From NCBI RefSeq assembly GCF_001567585.1, contig NZ_LRQV01000005.1, positions 45,918-109,917 on the forward strand: a stretch of DNA of 64,000 bases, given 5' to 3'. Shown here piece by piece: positions 36,398-45,885 of this stretch. The first letter of the stretch is position 1; the number at the start of each line of letters is the position of its first letter. A model generated the notes under the pieces. That model did no database searches. It was not told the DNA's origin and saw only the letters and a list, made by a program, of their open reading frames with translations. This stretch comes from Micromonospora rosaria. GTDB taxonomy: Bacteria > Actinomycetota > Actinomycetes > Mycobacteriales > Micromonosporaceae. A program made the position numbers and the translations under genes.

Positions 36398-37377
36398 GAC
36401 TCCTCCTGGCGCAGCACCATGCGGACGTAGAACCCGGTCACCACCAGCAGGATCACCGTCAGGATCACCGCGATCGCGGCGCCGAGACCGTACTTGGGCG
36501 GTGGCGAGAAGGCCTCGGCGTACGAGTAGATGGAGAGCATGAAGGTCGACCGGTCCTGGGTGCCACCGGCCAGGACGAACTGCTGGGTGAAGACCTTGAA
36601 GTCCCAGATGGTGGAGAGCACGACCAGGATCGCGAAGACCGGCCGCAGCAGCGGGAACGTCACCGACCAGAACACCCGCCACGGGCCGGCCCCGTCCACC
36701 CTGGCCGCCTCCTGCAGTTCGCTCGGCACGCTCTTGAGCCCGGCCAGCACGCTGACCGCGATGAACGGGAACGAGTGCCAGACCACCACCAGGGTGAGGA
36801 TGGCGAAGAAGAGCAGCGGCGAGTTGAACCAGCCGTACCCGGTCCAGTCGCTGCGCCCGAAGAGCGCGGTGGAGAGCCCGTCAGGCAGCGCGTTGAACAG
36901 CCAGGTCACCAGTCCACTGGTGTCGTCGAAGATCCACTTCCAGACGATCGTGCCGGTGAGCGCCGGGGTGGCCCAGGCGAGCATCACGCAACTGCCGACG
37001 AAGGTGGCCATCCGCCGGCCGAGCCGGTTCAGCAGCAGCCCGACCAGCGTGCCGAGCACCATGGTCAGCGCCACGGTGGCGACGGCGAAGAGCACCGTGT
37101 TGCGCAGCACGGTGTGGAAGAACGGGTCGCCGAGGATCTGGAGGTAGTTGTCCAGCCCGACGAAGGGCCAGGGCCGGTCCCCGCGTACCTGCCGGACGTT
37201 GTCCAGCCGGTGGAACGACATCCACACCACCTGGCCGAGCGGCCAGAGCAGCAGCCCGCCGATCACCACCAGGCAGGGCAGGAGCAGCAGGTACGGCAGG
37301 CGGTCGGCCCGGCGACGCCGCCGGGCGGGGGTCTCCCGCGCGGCGGACGTGCCAGGGGCGTCGGTCAGCGTCGTCAC
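36394..37377 (-). CDS. Sugar ABC transporter permease (MalF/UgpA type)
   Basis: 327 residues. Cytoplasmic basic N-terminus (PARRRRRADRLPY), then six helices; EAA loop ELQEAARVDGAGPWRVFWSVTFP. GTG at 37377 overlaps the binding protein stop by 4 bp and its own stop overlaps the next permease. Substrate probably a sugar or sugar derivative; not determined. Confidence 0.92.
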   Translation of the reverse strand: MTTLTDAPGTSAARETPARRRRRADRLPYLLLLPCLVVIGGLLLWPLGQVVWMSFHRLDNVRQVRGDRPWPFVGLDNYLQILGDPFFHTVLRNTVLFAVATVALTMVLGTLVGLLLNRLGRRMATFVGSCVMLAWATPALTGTIVWKWIFDDTSGLVTWLFNALPDGLSTALFGRSDWTGYGWFNSPLLFFAILTLVVVWHSFPFIAVSVLAGLKSVPSELQEAARVDGAGPWRVFWSVTFPLLRPVFAILVVLSTIWDFKVFTQQFVLAGGTQDRSTFMLSIYSYAEAFSPPPKYGLGAAIAVILTVILLVVTGFYVRMVLRQEES

Positions 37378-38660
37378 TTGGCGTTGAGGATGCTTTCCAT
37401 CTCGCCGGCCGCGTCGGCGGTGGCCTGATCGACGGTCTTCTGCCCCTTGATCACCGAGCTGTTCATCGCCTGGGTCACCGTCTTGGTCCGGCTCACCTCG
37501 ACCCACTTCGGGGTCAGCGGGGTCAGCCGGGTGCGCTGGATGGTGGTGGCGAAGGCGGCCATGAGCTTGTCGTCGGCGTACCCGCCCCCGTTGACCAGGT
37601 CCTGGTAGACCGGGAAGAAGCCGAGGCTGTCCGCGAAGGTCTTCGCGTTCTGCTTGCTGAGCAGCACGGTCAGGTAGTCCCAGGCGAGATCCTTGCGCGG
37701 GCTGTCCTCCCAGACAGCGAGGTCGGAGCCACCGGCGAAGGCGGGGGCCGGGCGGCCGTCCGGGCCGGGGATCGGGAACGTACCCCAGACCTGCTCGATC
37801 TCCGGGTTGTCCTTCTTGATGGCGCCGGCCTGCCAGCTCCCGGCGAAGGCCATCGCCGCCTTGCCGGTGGCGAACTGAGTGCGGGCGTCGATCTCGTTCC
37901 AGCCGGCGGCGGCGGGCGGGGCCACCTTGTGCACGGTGACCAGGTCGGTCCAGAACTTCACCGCCTGCCGGGCCTGCGGCGAGGTGTACCCGGAGGTCCA
38001 GGTCCCGCCCTGCTCGGTGGCGATCTCACCGCCGGCGCCCCAGAGGAAGGAGTAGAAGGGCAGCTCCGAGTTGCCGGGCAGGGCGATGCCGTAGGTGCCG
38101 GGCTTCTTCGCCTGGACGGCCTTGGCGGCGGCGACCATCTCGTCCCAGGTGGTCGGCGGCTGCACCCCGGCCTCGGCGAACCAGTCGGCCCGGTAGTAGA
38201 CGGCCCGCACCCCCGCGTACCACGGGACGCCGTACTGCCGGCCGTCGAGCTGGGCGTTGCGGACCAGGTCGGGCAGGACGTCCCGCCCCTCGGCCCACCC
38301 GCCGAAGCGGTCGGTGACGTCGGCGAGGGCCTGCTGGGCCGCCCAGCCCTGGGTCTCGGTGTTGCCCAGCTCGGTGACGTCGGGTCCCGCCCCACCGGCG
38401 AGCGCGGCCTGGAACTTCTTCGGCGCCTCCAGCCAGGGGACGTACTGGACCACGACGTCGGTGTCCGGGTGCTTCGTGCGGAACTCGGCCTCGACGCCGT
38501 CGAGGAAGGCGGTCTGCGCCTCGCTCCCCTCGCCCATCATCCAGACCGTCAGCCGGCTGTCGTCGGCGGCCGGGTCGTCGGCACCACCGCACCCGGCGAT
38601 CAACATCGCGACCGAGGCCACCACGGCGGTGACCGGGGTCAGCCGTTTCCACCTGTTCAC
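37374..38660 (-). CDS. Extracellular sugar-binding lipoprotein of an ABC importer
   Basis: 428 residues. Lipoprotein signal with lipobox LIAGC (Cys24), then a type 1 solute-binding fold: TVWMMGEGSEAQTAF, AQYVPWLEAP-like region, GRQYGVPWYAGVRAVYYR, FATGKAAMAFAGSW. It captures the substrate outside the membrane for the two downstream permeases. GTG at 38660 behind GGGAG. A small dyad at 38715 lies upstream. Confidence 0.92.
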   Translation of the reverse strand: MNRWKRLTPVTAVVASVAMLIAGCGGADDPAADDSRLTVWMMGEGSEAQTAFLDGVEAEFRTKHPDTDVVVQYVPWLEAPKKFQAALAGGAGPDVTELGNTETQGWAAQQALADVTDRFGGWAEGRDVLPDLVRNAQLDGRQYGVPWYAGVRAVYYRADWFAEAGVQPPTTWDEMVAAAKAVQAKKPGTYGIALPGNSELPFYSFLWGAGGEIATEQGGTWTSGYTSPQARQAVKFWTDLVTVHKVAPPAAAGWNEIDARTQFATGKAAMAFAGSWQAGAIKKDNPEIEQVWGTFPIPGPDGRPAPAFAGGSDLAVWEDSPRKDLAWDYLTVLLSKQNAKTFADSLGFFPVYQDLVNGGGYADDKLMAAFATTIQRTRLTPLTPKWVEVSRTKTVTQAMNSSVIKGQKTVDQATADAAGEMESILNAK

Positions 38661-38714
38661 GCCACGTCTCCCTCGCACCGTCCGGCACTTACCTTCTCCG
38701 CCGCACCTTAGTAG

Positions 38715-38729
38715 GTAAAAATCCTTTAC
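38715..38729 (-). promoter_or_regulatory. Possible operator of the sugar ABC operon
   Basis: GTAAA-AATCC-TTTAC dyad, 55 bp before the binding protein start, in an AT-rich patch unusual for this genome. It resembles sites of sugar-responsive repressors (LacI or ROK types) only in general form. No regulator gene is adjacent. Confidence 0.3.
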
Positions 38730-38838
38730 GACAGGGGCGAGCCCGACGGCGAGGCGACCGTACCGCAGGGGGCCTGACCCCGGCAGCGGTGACGACGGCG
38801 AGCGCGTACCCGTCGGGAGTGGACGGGCCGGACACACG

Positions 38839-38874
38839 CGAGGGGCGCCCGACCAGGTGGTCGGACGCCCCTCG
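38839..38874 (-). terminator. Terminator after the first GlsB-like gene
   Basis: CGAGGGGCGCCCGACC and GGTCGGACGCCCCTCG form a 16-bp stem with one mismatch and a 4-nt loop. It lies 15 bp after the stop of the 38890-39171 gene and also borders the ABC operon promoter. Confidence 0.8.
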
Positions 38875-38889
38875 GGTGTCGTTCGGCGC

Positions 38890-39171
38890 TTACCGGTGGG
38901 TGACCCCCCGGCGCCGGCCACCCACCCCGGCGACCAGGGCGACCGCGACGGCGGCCAGCAGGACCTGGATCAGCAGTTCACCCAGGTTCAGGGCGCTGCC
39001 GGTGGCGAGCCCGGTGGAGCGGGCGATCACGGTACCGAGTAGCGCGGCGCCCACACCGATGAGCATGTGCAGCCAGATCGGCATGTTCTGGCGGCCCGGC
39101 ACGACCAGCCGGCCCAGCGCACCAACGATCAGGCCGACGATGAGCGCGGTGATGATTCCGGTGACGGTCAC
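38890..39171 (-). CDS. GlsB/YeaQ/YmgE family stress-response membrane protein, copy 1
   Basis: 93 residues, three membrane segments and the Transgly_assoc pattern GALGRLVVPGRQNMPIWLHM with GVGAALLGT. GTG at 39171 preceded by GAGGAG at 8 bases. Such small proteins accumulate under stress in many bacteria; exact role unknown. It is a clear paralogue of the gene at 39388, differing mostly in the loop around residues 55-70. Confidence 0.88.
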   Translation of the reverse strand: MTVTGIITALIVGLIVGALGRLVVPGRQNMPIWLHMLIGVGAALLGTVIARSTGLATGSALNLGELLIQVLLAAVAVALVAGVGGRRRGVTHR

Positions 39172-39334
39172 GGTCGTTCTCCTCAATATGTCTCGGGTCG
39201 TTCAGTGTCGTGACCCCACAGTTCCCGACCCGCCGAAAACTCAAACCGGTCCGGTGGACGAATCACCCGCCGGCGGGCGGGTCGGCATCCTCACCGCGAA
39301 GGGCGTACGCCGGGAGGTAAGCCCCATAACGCGA

Positions 39335-39364
39335 CGGGCACCCGGCCATCTGGCCGGGTGCCCG
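39335..39364 (-). terminator. Terminator after the second GlsB-like gene
   Basis: Perfect 14-bp stem CGGGCACCCGGCCA / TGGCCGGGTGCCCG with a two-base spacer, 24 bp after the stop of the 39388-39672 gene. It separates the two GlsB copies into individual transcription units. Confidence 0.85.
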
Positions 39365-39387
39365 TGGACGGACTGCGGGGTACGTGC

Positions 39388-39672
39388 CTACCGGTGGGTG
39401 ACGTGGCGACGGCGTCCGACGCCAGCGACCAGCGCCACCGCGACGGCGGCCAGCAGGACCTGCAACATCAGCTCACGCCAGTCGATCCCGGCGGTCTCGG
39501 CGAACCCGCTGGCCCGGGCGATGAGCGTGCCCAGCAGGGCGGCGCCGACACCGATCAGCATGTGCATCCACATCGGCATGTTCTGGCGGCCCGGGACGAC
39601 CAGGCGGCCCAGCGCGCCGACGATCAGACCAACGACGAGCGCAGTGATGATGCCCCAGACGGTGAGTTCCAC
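39388..39672 (-). CDS. GlsB/YeaQ/YmgE family stress-response membrane protein, copy 2
   Basis: 94 residues. Shares GALGRLVVPGRQNMP, HMLIGVGAALLGT and the C-terminus LLAAVAVALVAGVG with copy 1, so a tandem duplication is evident. GTG at 39672 with GGAGGAGGA upstream. The 290 bp between it and lepA show no gene. Confidence 0.88.
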   Translation of the reverse strand: MELTVWGIITALVVGLIVGALGRLVVPGRQNMPMWMHMLIGVGAALLGTLIARASGFAETAGIDWRELMLQVLLAAVAVALVAGVGRRRHVTHR

Positions 39673-39961
39673 GGTCGTCCTCCTCCAGCAAGGTCACACG
39701 GTGTTGTGCTTTCTCTGGTGACCTCTGGATGCCCGGGTCCGGGCGCAACCAAACCGACCGATCCCCACCGATCTCGACCGACCTCGATCGCCGACCTCGC
39801 GCCGCTGCACGAAAGACCAGTTCAACGATGTTGCCGAGGTGGTCGCGGTGGTGGCGCGACGGGACCGGAATCGGCGGCACGGCACCGTCGACAGTGGGCC
39901 GGGGCGACCTCGACCACGGATCACCCCGGCCCGCCGACAGCGGAGCGTGACCGGAAACCGG

Positions 39962-41839
<1,878 letters not shown>

Positions 41840-41960
41840 AGCGGTCCGTTCTGGTCGGCTGACGTGAGCAGGCCGGCGCGGCGCCGGCCCCCTCTATGCT
41901 CCCACGTCGCCGCCGCGCCTCCGCTGTGCGGGCGATCCCCGGCACCCGCCGGTCCACCGA

Positions 41961-42015
41961 CGTAAGGAAGGGCCCCCTGTTAACGCCTACGGTAGAGAAG
42001 GGTTCCCCTCTCACC
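41961..42015. terminator. GGGCCC-family repeat copy 6, between DUF4240 gene and lepA
   Basis: GTAAGGAAGGGCCCCCTGTT, AACGCCTACGGTAGAG, AAGGGTTCCCCTCTCACC, in plus orientation, although both flanking genes point left. It lies 37 bp downstream of the DUF4240 stop; the second half is degenerate. The only copy not oriented with an upstream gene. Confidence 0.55.
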
Positions 42016-42051
42016 CTCCGGCGGCCACCTGACCGGCCACCCAGCGGTCCG

Positions 42052-42588
42052 TCACTCCATCGGCGGCTCGACGAAGAGGGCGGCCAGCTTCGGCAGCCGC
42101 TGCCGGGCGGCGTCCTCGTCGTCGAAGTCCCAGAAGTCGTCGAGGTTCGGCACCGGCACCGGGTCCCGGTTCGTCGGCAGGTCGGCGGCGGTGGCCTTGC
42201 GGTACGCGTCCCACGGCACCGCCAGCATGTCCTCGCACTCGAACTCCTCGCCGCTGAGCGCGGCGGCCCGGACCTGCGGCAGCTCCGCCAGCGAGTCCGG
42301 GGCCCCGACCGCCCGGGCGAAGACCGCCCGGCCCTGGGTCATCAGCCAGCCCCGGAAGTACTCGAAGCCGTCGTCGGACGCGCCCCCGTTGATCAGGTAC
42401 GCCGCGCCCCAGAGATCGACCGTGTACGAGGCGGCGAGCACCCGCTGCTGGTGCTGGGCGTACCCGAGGATCTCCGCCGGGTCCCGGGCGGCGAGCAGGG
42501 CGACCGCCCGGGCGGCGACCGCGTCGGGCGCACCGCCGGCCCCGGCCCGCGCCTCGTCGATCAGCCGCCAGAAGTCGTCGGTCCTCAT
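42052..42588 (-). CDS. DUF4240 domain-containing protein
   Basis: 178 residues. N-terminus MRTDDFWRLIDEARA and YFRGWLMTQGRAVFARAV match DUF4240, a family of actinobacterial cytoplasmic proteins of unknown function often found near immunity or MolR-like proteins. Acidic C-terminus (DDFWDFDDEDAA). ATG at 42588. Divergent from the phosphotransferase. Confidence 0.85.
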   Translation of the reverse strand: MRTDDFWRLIDEARAGAGGAPDAVAARAVALLAARDPAEILGYAQHQQRVLAASYTVDLWGAAYLINGGASDDGFEYFRGWLMTQGRAVFARAVGAPDSLAELPQVRAAALSGEEFECEDMLAVPWDAYRKATAADLPTNRDPVPVPNLDDFWDFDDEDAARQRLPKLAALFVEPPME

Positions 42589-42673
42589 GGAGTGGCAGTC
42601 TGACAGAGCGACGTCCCGCCCGCCCCGCAGGATCGGCGCGCGGTCCGGCCCGGCCGGCCGGCACCATGGACGG

Positions 42674-43708
42674 ATGCGCCCGACCTCGCCGCCCCCGGTG
42701 CCGTACCACGCGACCGCCGCCCGGCCCGCCTGGTCGGCGCTGCCGGCCGGGCTGCGCGCGGCGGTCACGGCCCGGCTCGGCGTCCCGGTGGTCGGGGCCC
42801 GGACCGCCGGGGGCGGCTTCACCCGGGGCTTCGCCGCGGTGCTGACCACCGCCGACGGCGGCCGGGTCTTCGTCAAGGCCGCGGAGCTGGCCCGGGACCG
42901 GCACCTCACCGACTGGTACGCCCGCGAGGTGGCCGTCCTCGCCGGGCTGCCCGCCGGGCTGCCGGTCCCCCGGCCCCGGTGGACCCTGGACGCGGCCGGC
43001 TGGTACGCGGTCGGCCTGGACGCCGTCGACGGGCGGATGCCCCGGCTGCCCTGGGACCCGGCCGAGCTGACCGCCACCCTCGCCGGGTACGCCGAGGTCG
43101 CCGCCGCCCTGGCCACGCCACCGGCCGCGCTGACCGGGCTGGGCCTGCCCCACCTGGCCGACCTGGCCCGGCAGGACATCCTCTGGTGGGTGGAGGTGGC
43201 CGCCGGCCGGGAGCCACTGCCGCCGGTACCCGCCGCAGTCCCCGACCGCCTCGACGACCTGGTGGCCCTGGAGTCGCGGCTGCCGGCGTACGCCGCGACC
43301 GCGACCGGGCTGCTCCACGGTGACCTGCGGGCGGACAACGTCCTGGTCGGGGCGGACGGCCGGGTCTGGTTCTGCGACTGGGCGTGGCTCTGTCACGGGC
43401 CGGCCTGGTTCGACCTGGTGACCCTCCTGCTCCCCGCGTACGCCGGTGGGTCGGACGCCGACGCGCTCTTCGCCGGGCACCCGGCGGCGGCCGACGCGCC
43501 CCCGGACGCCCTGGACGTCACCCTCGCCGCGCTCTCCGGTTACTTCCTCACCGGCGCGGCGGCGGCCCCACCGACCGCCCCGCCGTACCGGTCGGCGCAC
43601 CAACGGTGGAGCGGGGAGCAGGCGCTCGGTTGGCTCGCCCACCGACAGGGCTGGTCCCTCGGCGCCGCACCTCGCCGGCCCCACGACGCCCCACCGCCCG
43701 ACCGCTGA
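42674..43708 (+). CDS. Phosphotransferase (APH/choline kinase-like)
   Basis: 344 residues. Kinase-like fold: [25 protein letters not shown] near the N-terminus, the catalytic loop [11 protein letters not shown] (about 214-224) and the metal motif FCDWAW. Family members phosphorylate aminoglycosides, choline or other small alcohols; the substrate is unknown and the residues do not prove antibiotic resistance. ATG at 42674 without a strong ribosome binding site. Upstream of rpsT in the same direction. Confidence 0.82.
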   Translation: MRPTSPPPVPYHATAARPAWSALPAGLRAAVTARLGVPVVGARTAGGGFTRGFAAVLTTADGGRVFVKAAELARDRHLTDWYAREVAVLAGLPAGLPVPRPRWTLDAAGWYAVGLDAVDGRMPRLPWDPAELTATLAGYAEVAAALATPPAALTGLGLPHLADLARQDILWWVEVAAGREPLPPVPAAVPDRLDDLVALESRLPAYAATATGLLHGDLRADNVLVGADGRVWFCDWAWLCHGPAWFDLVTLLLPAYAGGSDADALFAGHPAAADAPPDALDVTLAALSGYFLTGAAAAPPTAPPYRSAHQRWSGEQALGWLAHRQGWSLGAAPRRPHDAPPPDR

Positions 43709-43791
43709 CGGGGACCGGGCCGGCGACGGCACACCGCCCCGTGCCCGAGGCGGGTAAGGGCGCCCGGCGGGGAGCGTGCCCCCGAGCCGTT

Positions 43792-43820
43792 TTGGCTCGT
43801 CTGGGGCGACCTGGTAGCCT
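43792..43820 (+). promoter_or_regulatory. Predicted promoter of rpsT
   Basis: TTGGCT (43792-43797) and TAGCCT (43815-43820), spacer 17 bp, a good housekeeping promoter. It gives a leader of about 70 nt before the GTG of rpsT. Confidence 0.6.
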
Positions 43821-43899
43821 GGCTTTTCGCGCAGCGATGACGCATGCTCGTCGCGCGCAGCAAGCAGACCAACCCGAGCTATCAAGACGAGGCTGTCGC

Positions 43900-44166
43900 G
43901 TGGCGAACATCAAGTCCCAGATCAAGCGCAACCGGCAGAACGAGAAGCGCCGGCTGCGGAACAAGTCGGTCAAGTCGTCGCTGAAGACCGCCATCCGCAA
44001 GTTCCACGAGGCTGCGGAGACCGGTGACGTCGAGAAGGCCACCACCCTCATGCGGGACGCCGCGCGCAAGCTGGACAAGGCGGCCAGCAAGGGCGTGATC
44101 CACGCCAACCAGGCTGCGAACCGCAAGTCCGCGATCGCCAAGCGCGTGGACTCGCTCGCCGCCTGA
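43900..44166 (+). CDS. rpsT: 30S ribosomal protein S20
   Basis: 88 residues starting [20 protein letters not shown], with the long basic helices of S20. Binds 16S rRNA in the 30S body. GTG at 43900 with GAGG 7 bases upstream. Single-gene unit with its own promoter and a strong terminator, opposite to the neighbouring holA. Confidence 0.97.
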   Translation: MANIKSQIKRNRQNEKRRLRNKSVKSSLKTAIRKFHEAAETGDVEKATTLMRDAARKLDKAASKGVIHANQAANRKSAIAKRVDSLAA

Positions 44167-44196
44167 GCCGGCGACCAGCAGACCGCTAACCTGATC

Positions 44197-44230
44197 GGAA
44201 CCCCCGGGGCTGACCAGTCCCGGGGGTTCC
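44197..44230 (+). terminator. Terminator of rpsT
   Basis: Perfect 12-bp stem GGAACCCCCGGG / CCCGGGGGTTCC with a 10-nt loop, 30 bp after the rpsT stop. It may also serve the leftward 44310 gene. Confidence 0.9.
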
Positions 44231-44309
44231 GGCCGTCTCCGTCCGCACCCACCCGGGCCGGCTGGTTCCTGCCGAGGCCCCCGGGCCACGCCACCGGGCC
44301 TGGCCCCCG

Positions 44310-44771
44310 CTACCCGCCCTGGCCCTGCCCGCTGCCGGCGGGATCGGCCCTGCGGCCAGCCGGCTCGACCCGCGTCCCGGGTGCCGGTTCGACGGCGACC
44401 ACGACACCGGGCACGACCGGGTGGGTGTGGGCGACCCGGACCCGCCCGACCACCGGCTCCATCTGCCGGCGGAAACGGTCCCGTTCCTGCTCGGGCACGA
44501 GCGTCGCCGACCGGACCACCGTCTCGGCCACCATGTCGTTGAGCTTGACCATGACCGCCACGGCGGCGGGCAGCAGCAGCACCGACCACCAGCTGACCAG
44601 CTCGGCCAGGGCGAGCAGCGCGGCGAGGGCCACCGAGCCCTCGAAGAAGAGGAAGCAGAGCACCCCACCCGGGTTGACGAAGCGCAGGCCGAGGAGCCGG
44701 GCGTAGAGCGGCCGGTACCGCTCCTCGTCGACCGGGACCGTGGCCCAGCCCGTCCGGGTGGACCCGCTCAC
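44310..44771 (-). CDS. Conserved two-helix membrane protein downstream of holA
   Basis: 153 residues, family not recognised. Two membrane segments near 39-60 and 63-82 ([31 protein letters not shown]), then a charged, Pro/Gly-rich cytoplasmic tail. GTG at 44771 overlaps the holA stop by 4 bp, so it is translated together with holA. No link to replication is evident. Confidence 0.75.
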   Translation of the reverse strand: MSGSTRTGWATVPVDEERYRPLYARLLGLRFVNPGGVLCFLFFEGSVALAALLALAELVSWWSVLLLPAAVAVMVKLNDMVAETVVRSATLVPEQERDRFRRQMEPVVGRVRVAHTHPVVPGVVVAVEPAPGTRVEPAGRRADPAGSGQGQGG

Positions 44772-45745
44772 CTGGCCCCGTCCTGCCGGGCGGCGGCGAC
44801 CGCGAAGACCGCCCGTTCCAGGGCGTACGCCCGGTCGTCCGCGCCGCCCTTGACCGCCGCGTTGGCCTCGGCCGCCGCCTGCATCGCCTGGACCAGGCCC
44901 TCCGGCGTCCAGCCCCGCCCCTGCCGCTGCGCCCGTTCGATCTTCCACGGCGGCATGCCCAGGCTGCTCGCCAACTGGTACGCGCTGCCCCGCCCGGCGG
45001 AGGCCACCCGGGCGACGGTCCGCACCCCGTCGGCGAGGGCGTCGGCGATCGGGACCGGGTCCACGCCGACGTGCAGCGCCCAGCGCAGCGCCTCCAGCGC
45101 GGCGGGGACGTCCCCGACCATCGTCGCGTCGGCGACCGTGAAGCCGCTCACCTCCGCCCGCCCCCGGTAGTACCGGGCCACCGTGTCGGCACCGATGCGG
45201 CCGTCGGTGTCCGCGATGAGCTGCGCGCACGCGGCGGCCAACTCCCGCAGGTCGGTGCCGACCGCCGCGATCAGCGTCTCGGCGGCGTCCTCGGCGCACC
45301 GGCCGCCGGCCCGGCGGATCTCCTCGCGGACGAAGGCGACCCGCTCCCGGTGGCCCTTCAGCTTGGCGGCGGGGACCACGGTCGCGCCCGCCGCCTTCAG
45401 CCCGTCGGCGAACGCCTTGCCCTTGGCCGCGCCGAGGTGCAGCACCACCAACTGGACGTCGGGGTCGGGGTTCTTCGCGTACGCCAGGAGGGCGGCGGCC
45501 AGGTCCTTGCGGGCGTCCTGGCCGGAGCGGAGCACGAGCAGCCGCCGCCCGCCGAAGAGCGACGGACTGAGCATCTCGGCGATCTCGCCCACGGTGAGCA
45601 CCCCGGCCTGGTACTCCCGGACGTCCACGTCCGGGTCGGCGGCGCGGGCTGTCGCCACGGCTTCGGAAACCGCGCGCGTGGCGAGCAGCTCCTCGTCGCC
45701 GAGAACGAGCAGAATAGGTGCGGGACTGGCGGTCACGCCGCCCAT
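44768..45745 (-). CDS. holA: DNA polymerase III subunit delta
   Basis: About 325 residues. Clamp-loader subunit that opens the beta clamp. ILLVLGDEELLATRAV is the N-terminal motif; SPSLFGGRRLLVLR and FVREEIRRAGG follow, then the C-terminal clamp-loader helices (PPWKIERAQRQGRGW). ATG at 45745, with a GTG at 45736 possible. Lies next to comEC and rpsT as in most actinobacteria. Confidence 0.93.
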   Translation of the reverse strand: MGGVTASPAPILLVLGDEELLATRAVSEAVATARAADPDVDVREYQAGVLTVGEIAEMLSPSLFGGRRLLVLRSGQDARKDLAAALLAYAKNPDPDVQLVVLHLGAAKGKAFADGLKAAGATVVPAAKLKGHRERVAFVREEIRRAGGRCAEDAAETLIAAVGTDLRELAAACAQLIADTDGRIGADTVARYYRGRAEVSGFTVADATMVGDVPAALEALRWALHVGVDPVPIADALADGVRTVARVASAGRGSAYQLASSLGMPPWKIERAQRQGRGWTPEGLVQAMQAAAEANAAVKGGADDRAYALERAVFAVAAARQDGAR

Positions 45746-45885
45746 ACTCGCACGCCCCCGGAACGGGTCCACCCTGCTCGCCGGCACGACCACGGCAGAC
45801 CCCGCACACAGCGCAAATCCAGACATTCGATCTCATCCTTCGCCAAAGCCCGCAAGACACAGCTACCGGTCGAGGTGGGGCGGCG

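Noticed and set aside
42674..43708. Aminoglycoside resistance gene
   Set aside because: Only the general kinase motifs match; no feature points to antibiotic substrates.
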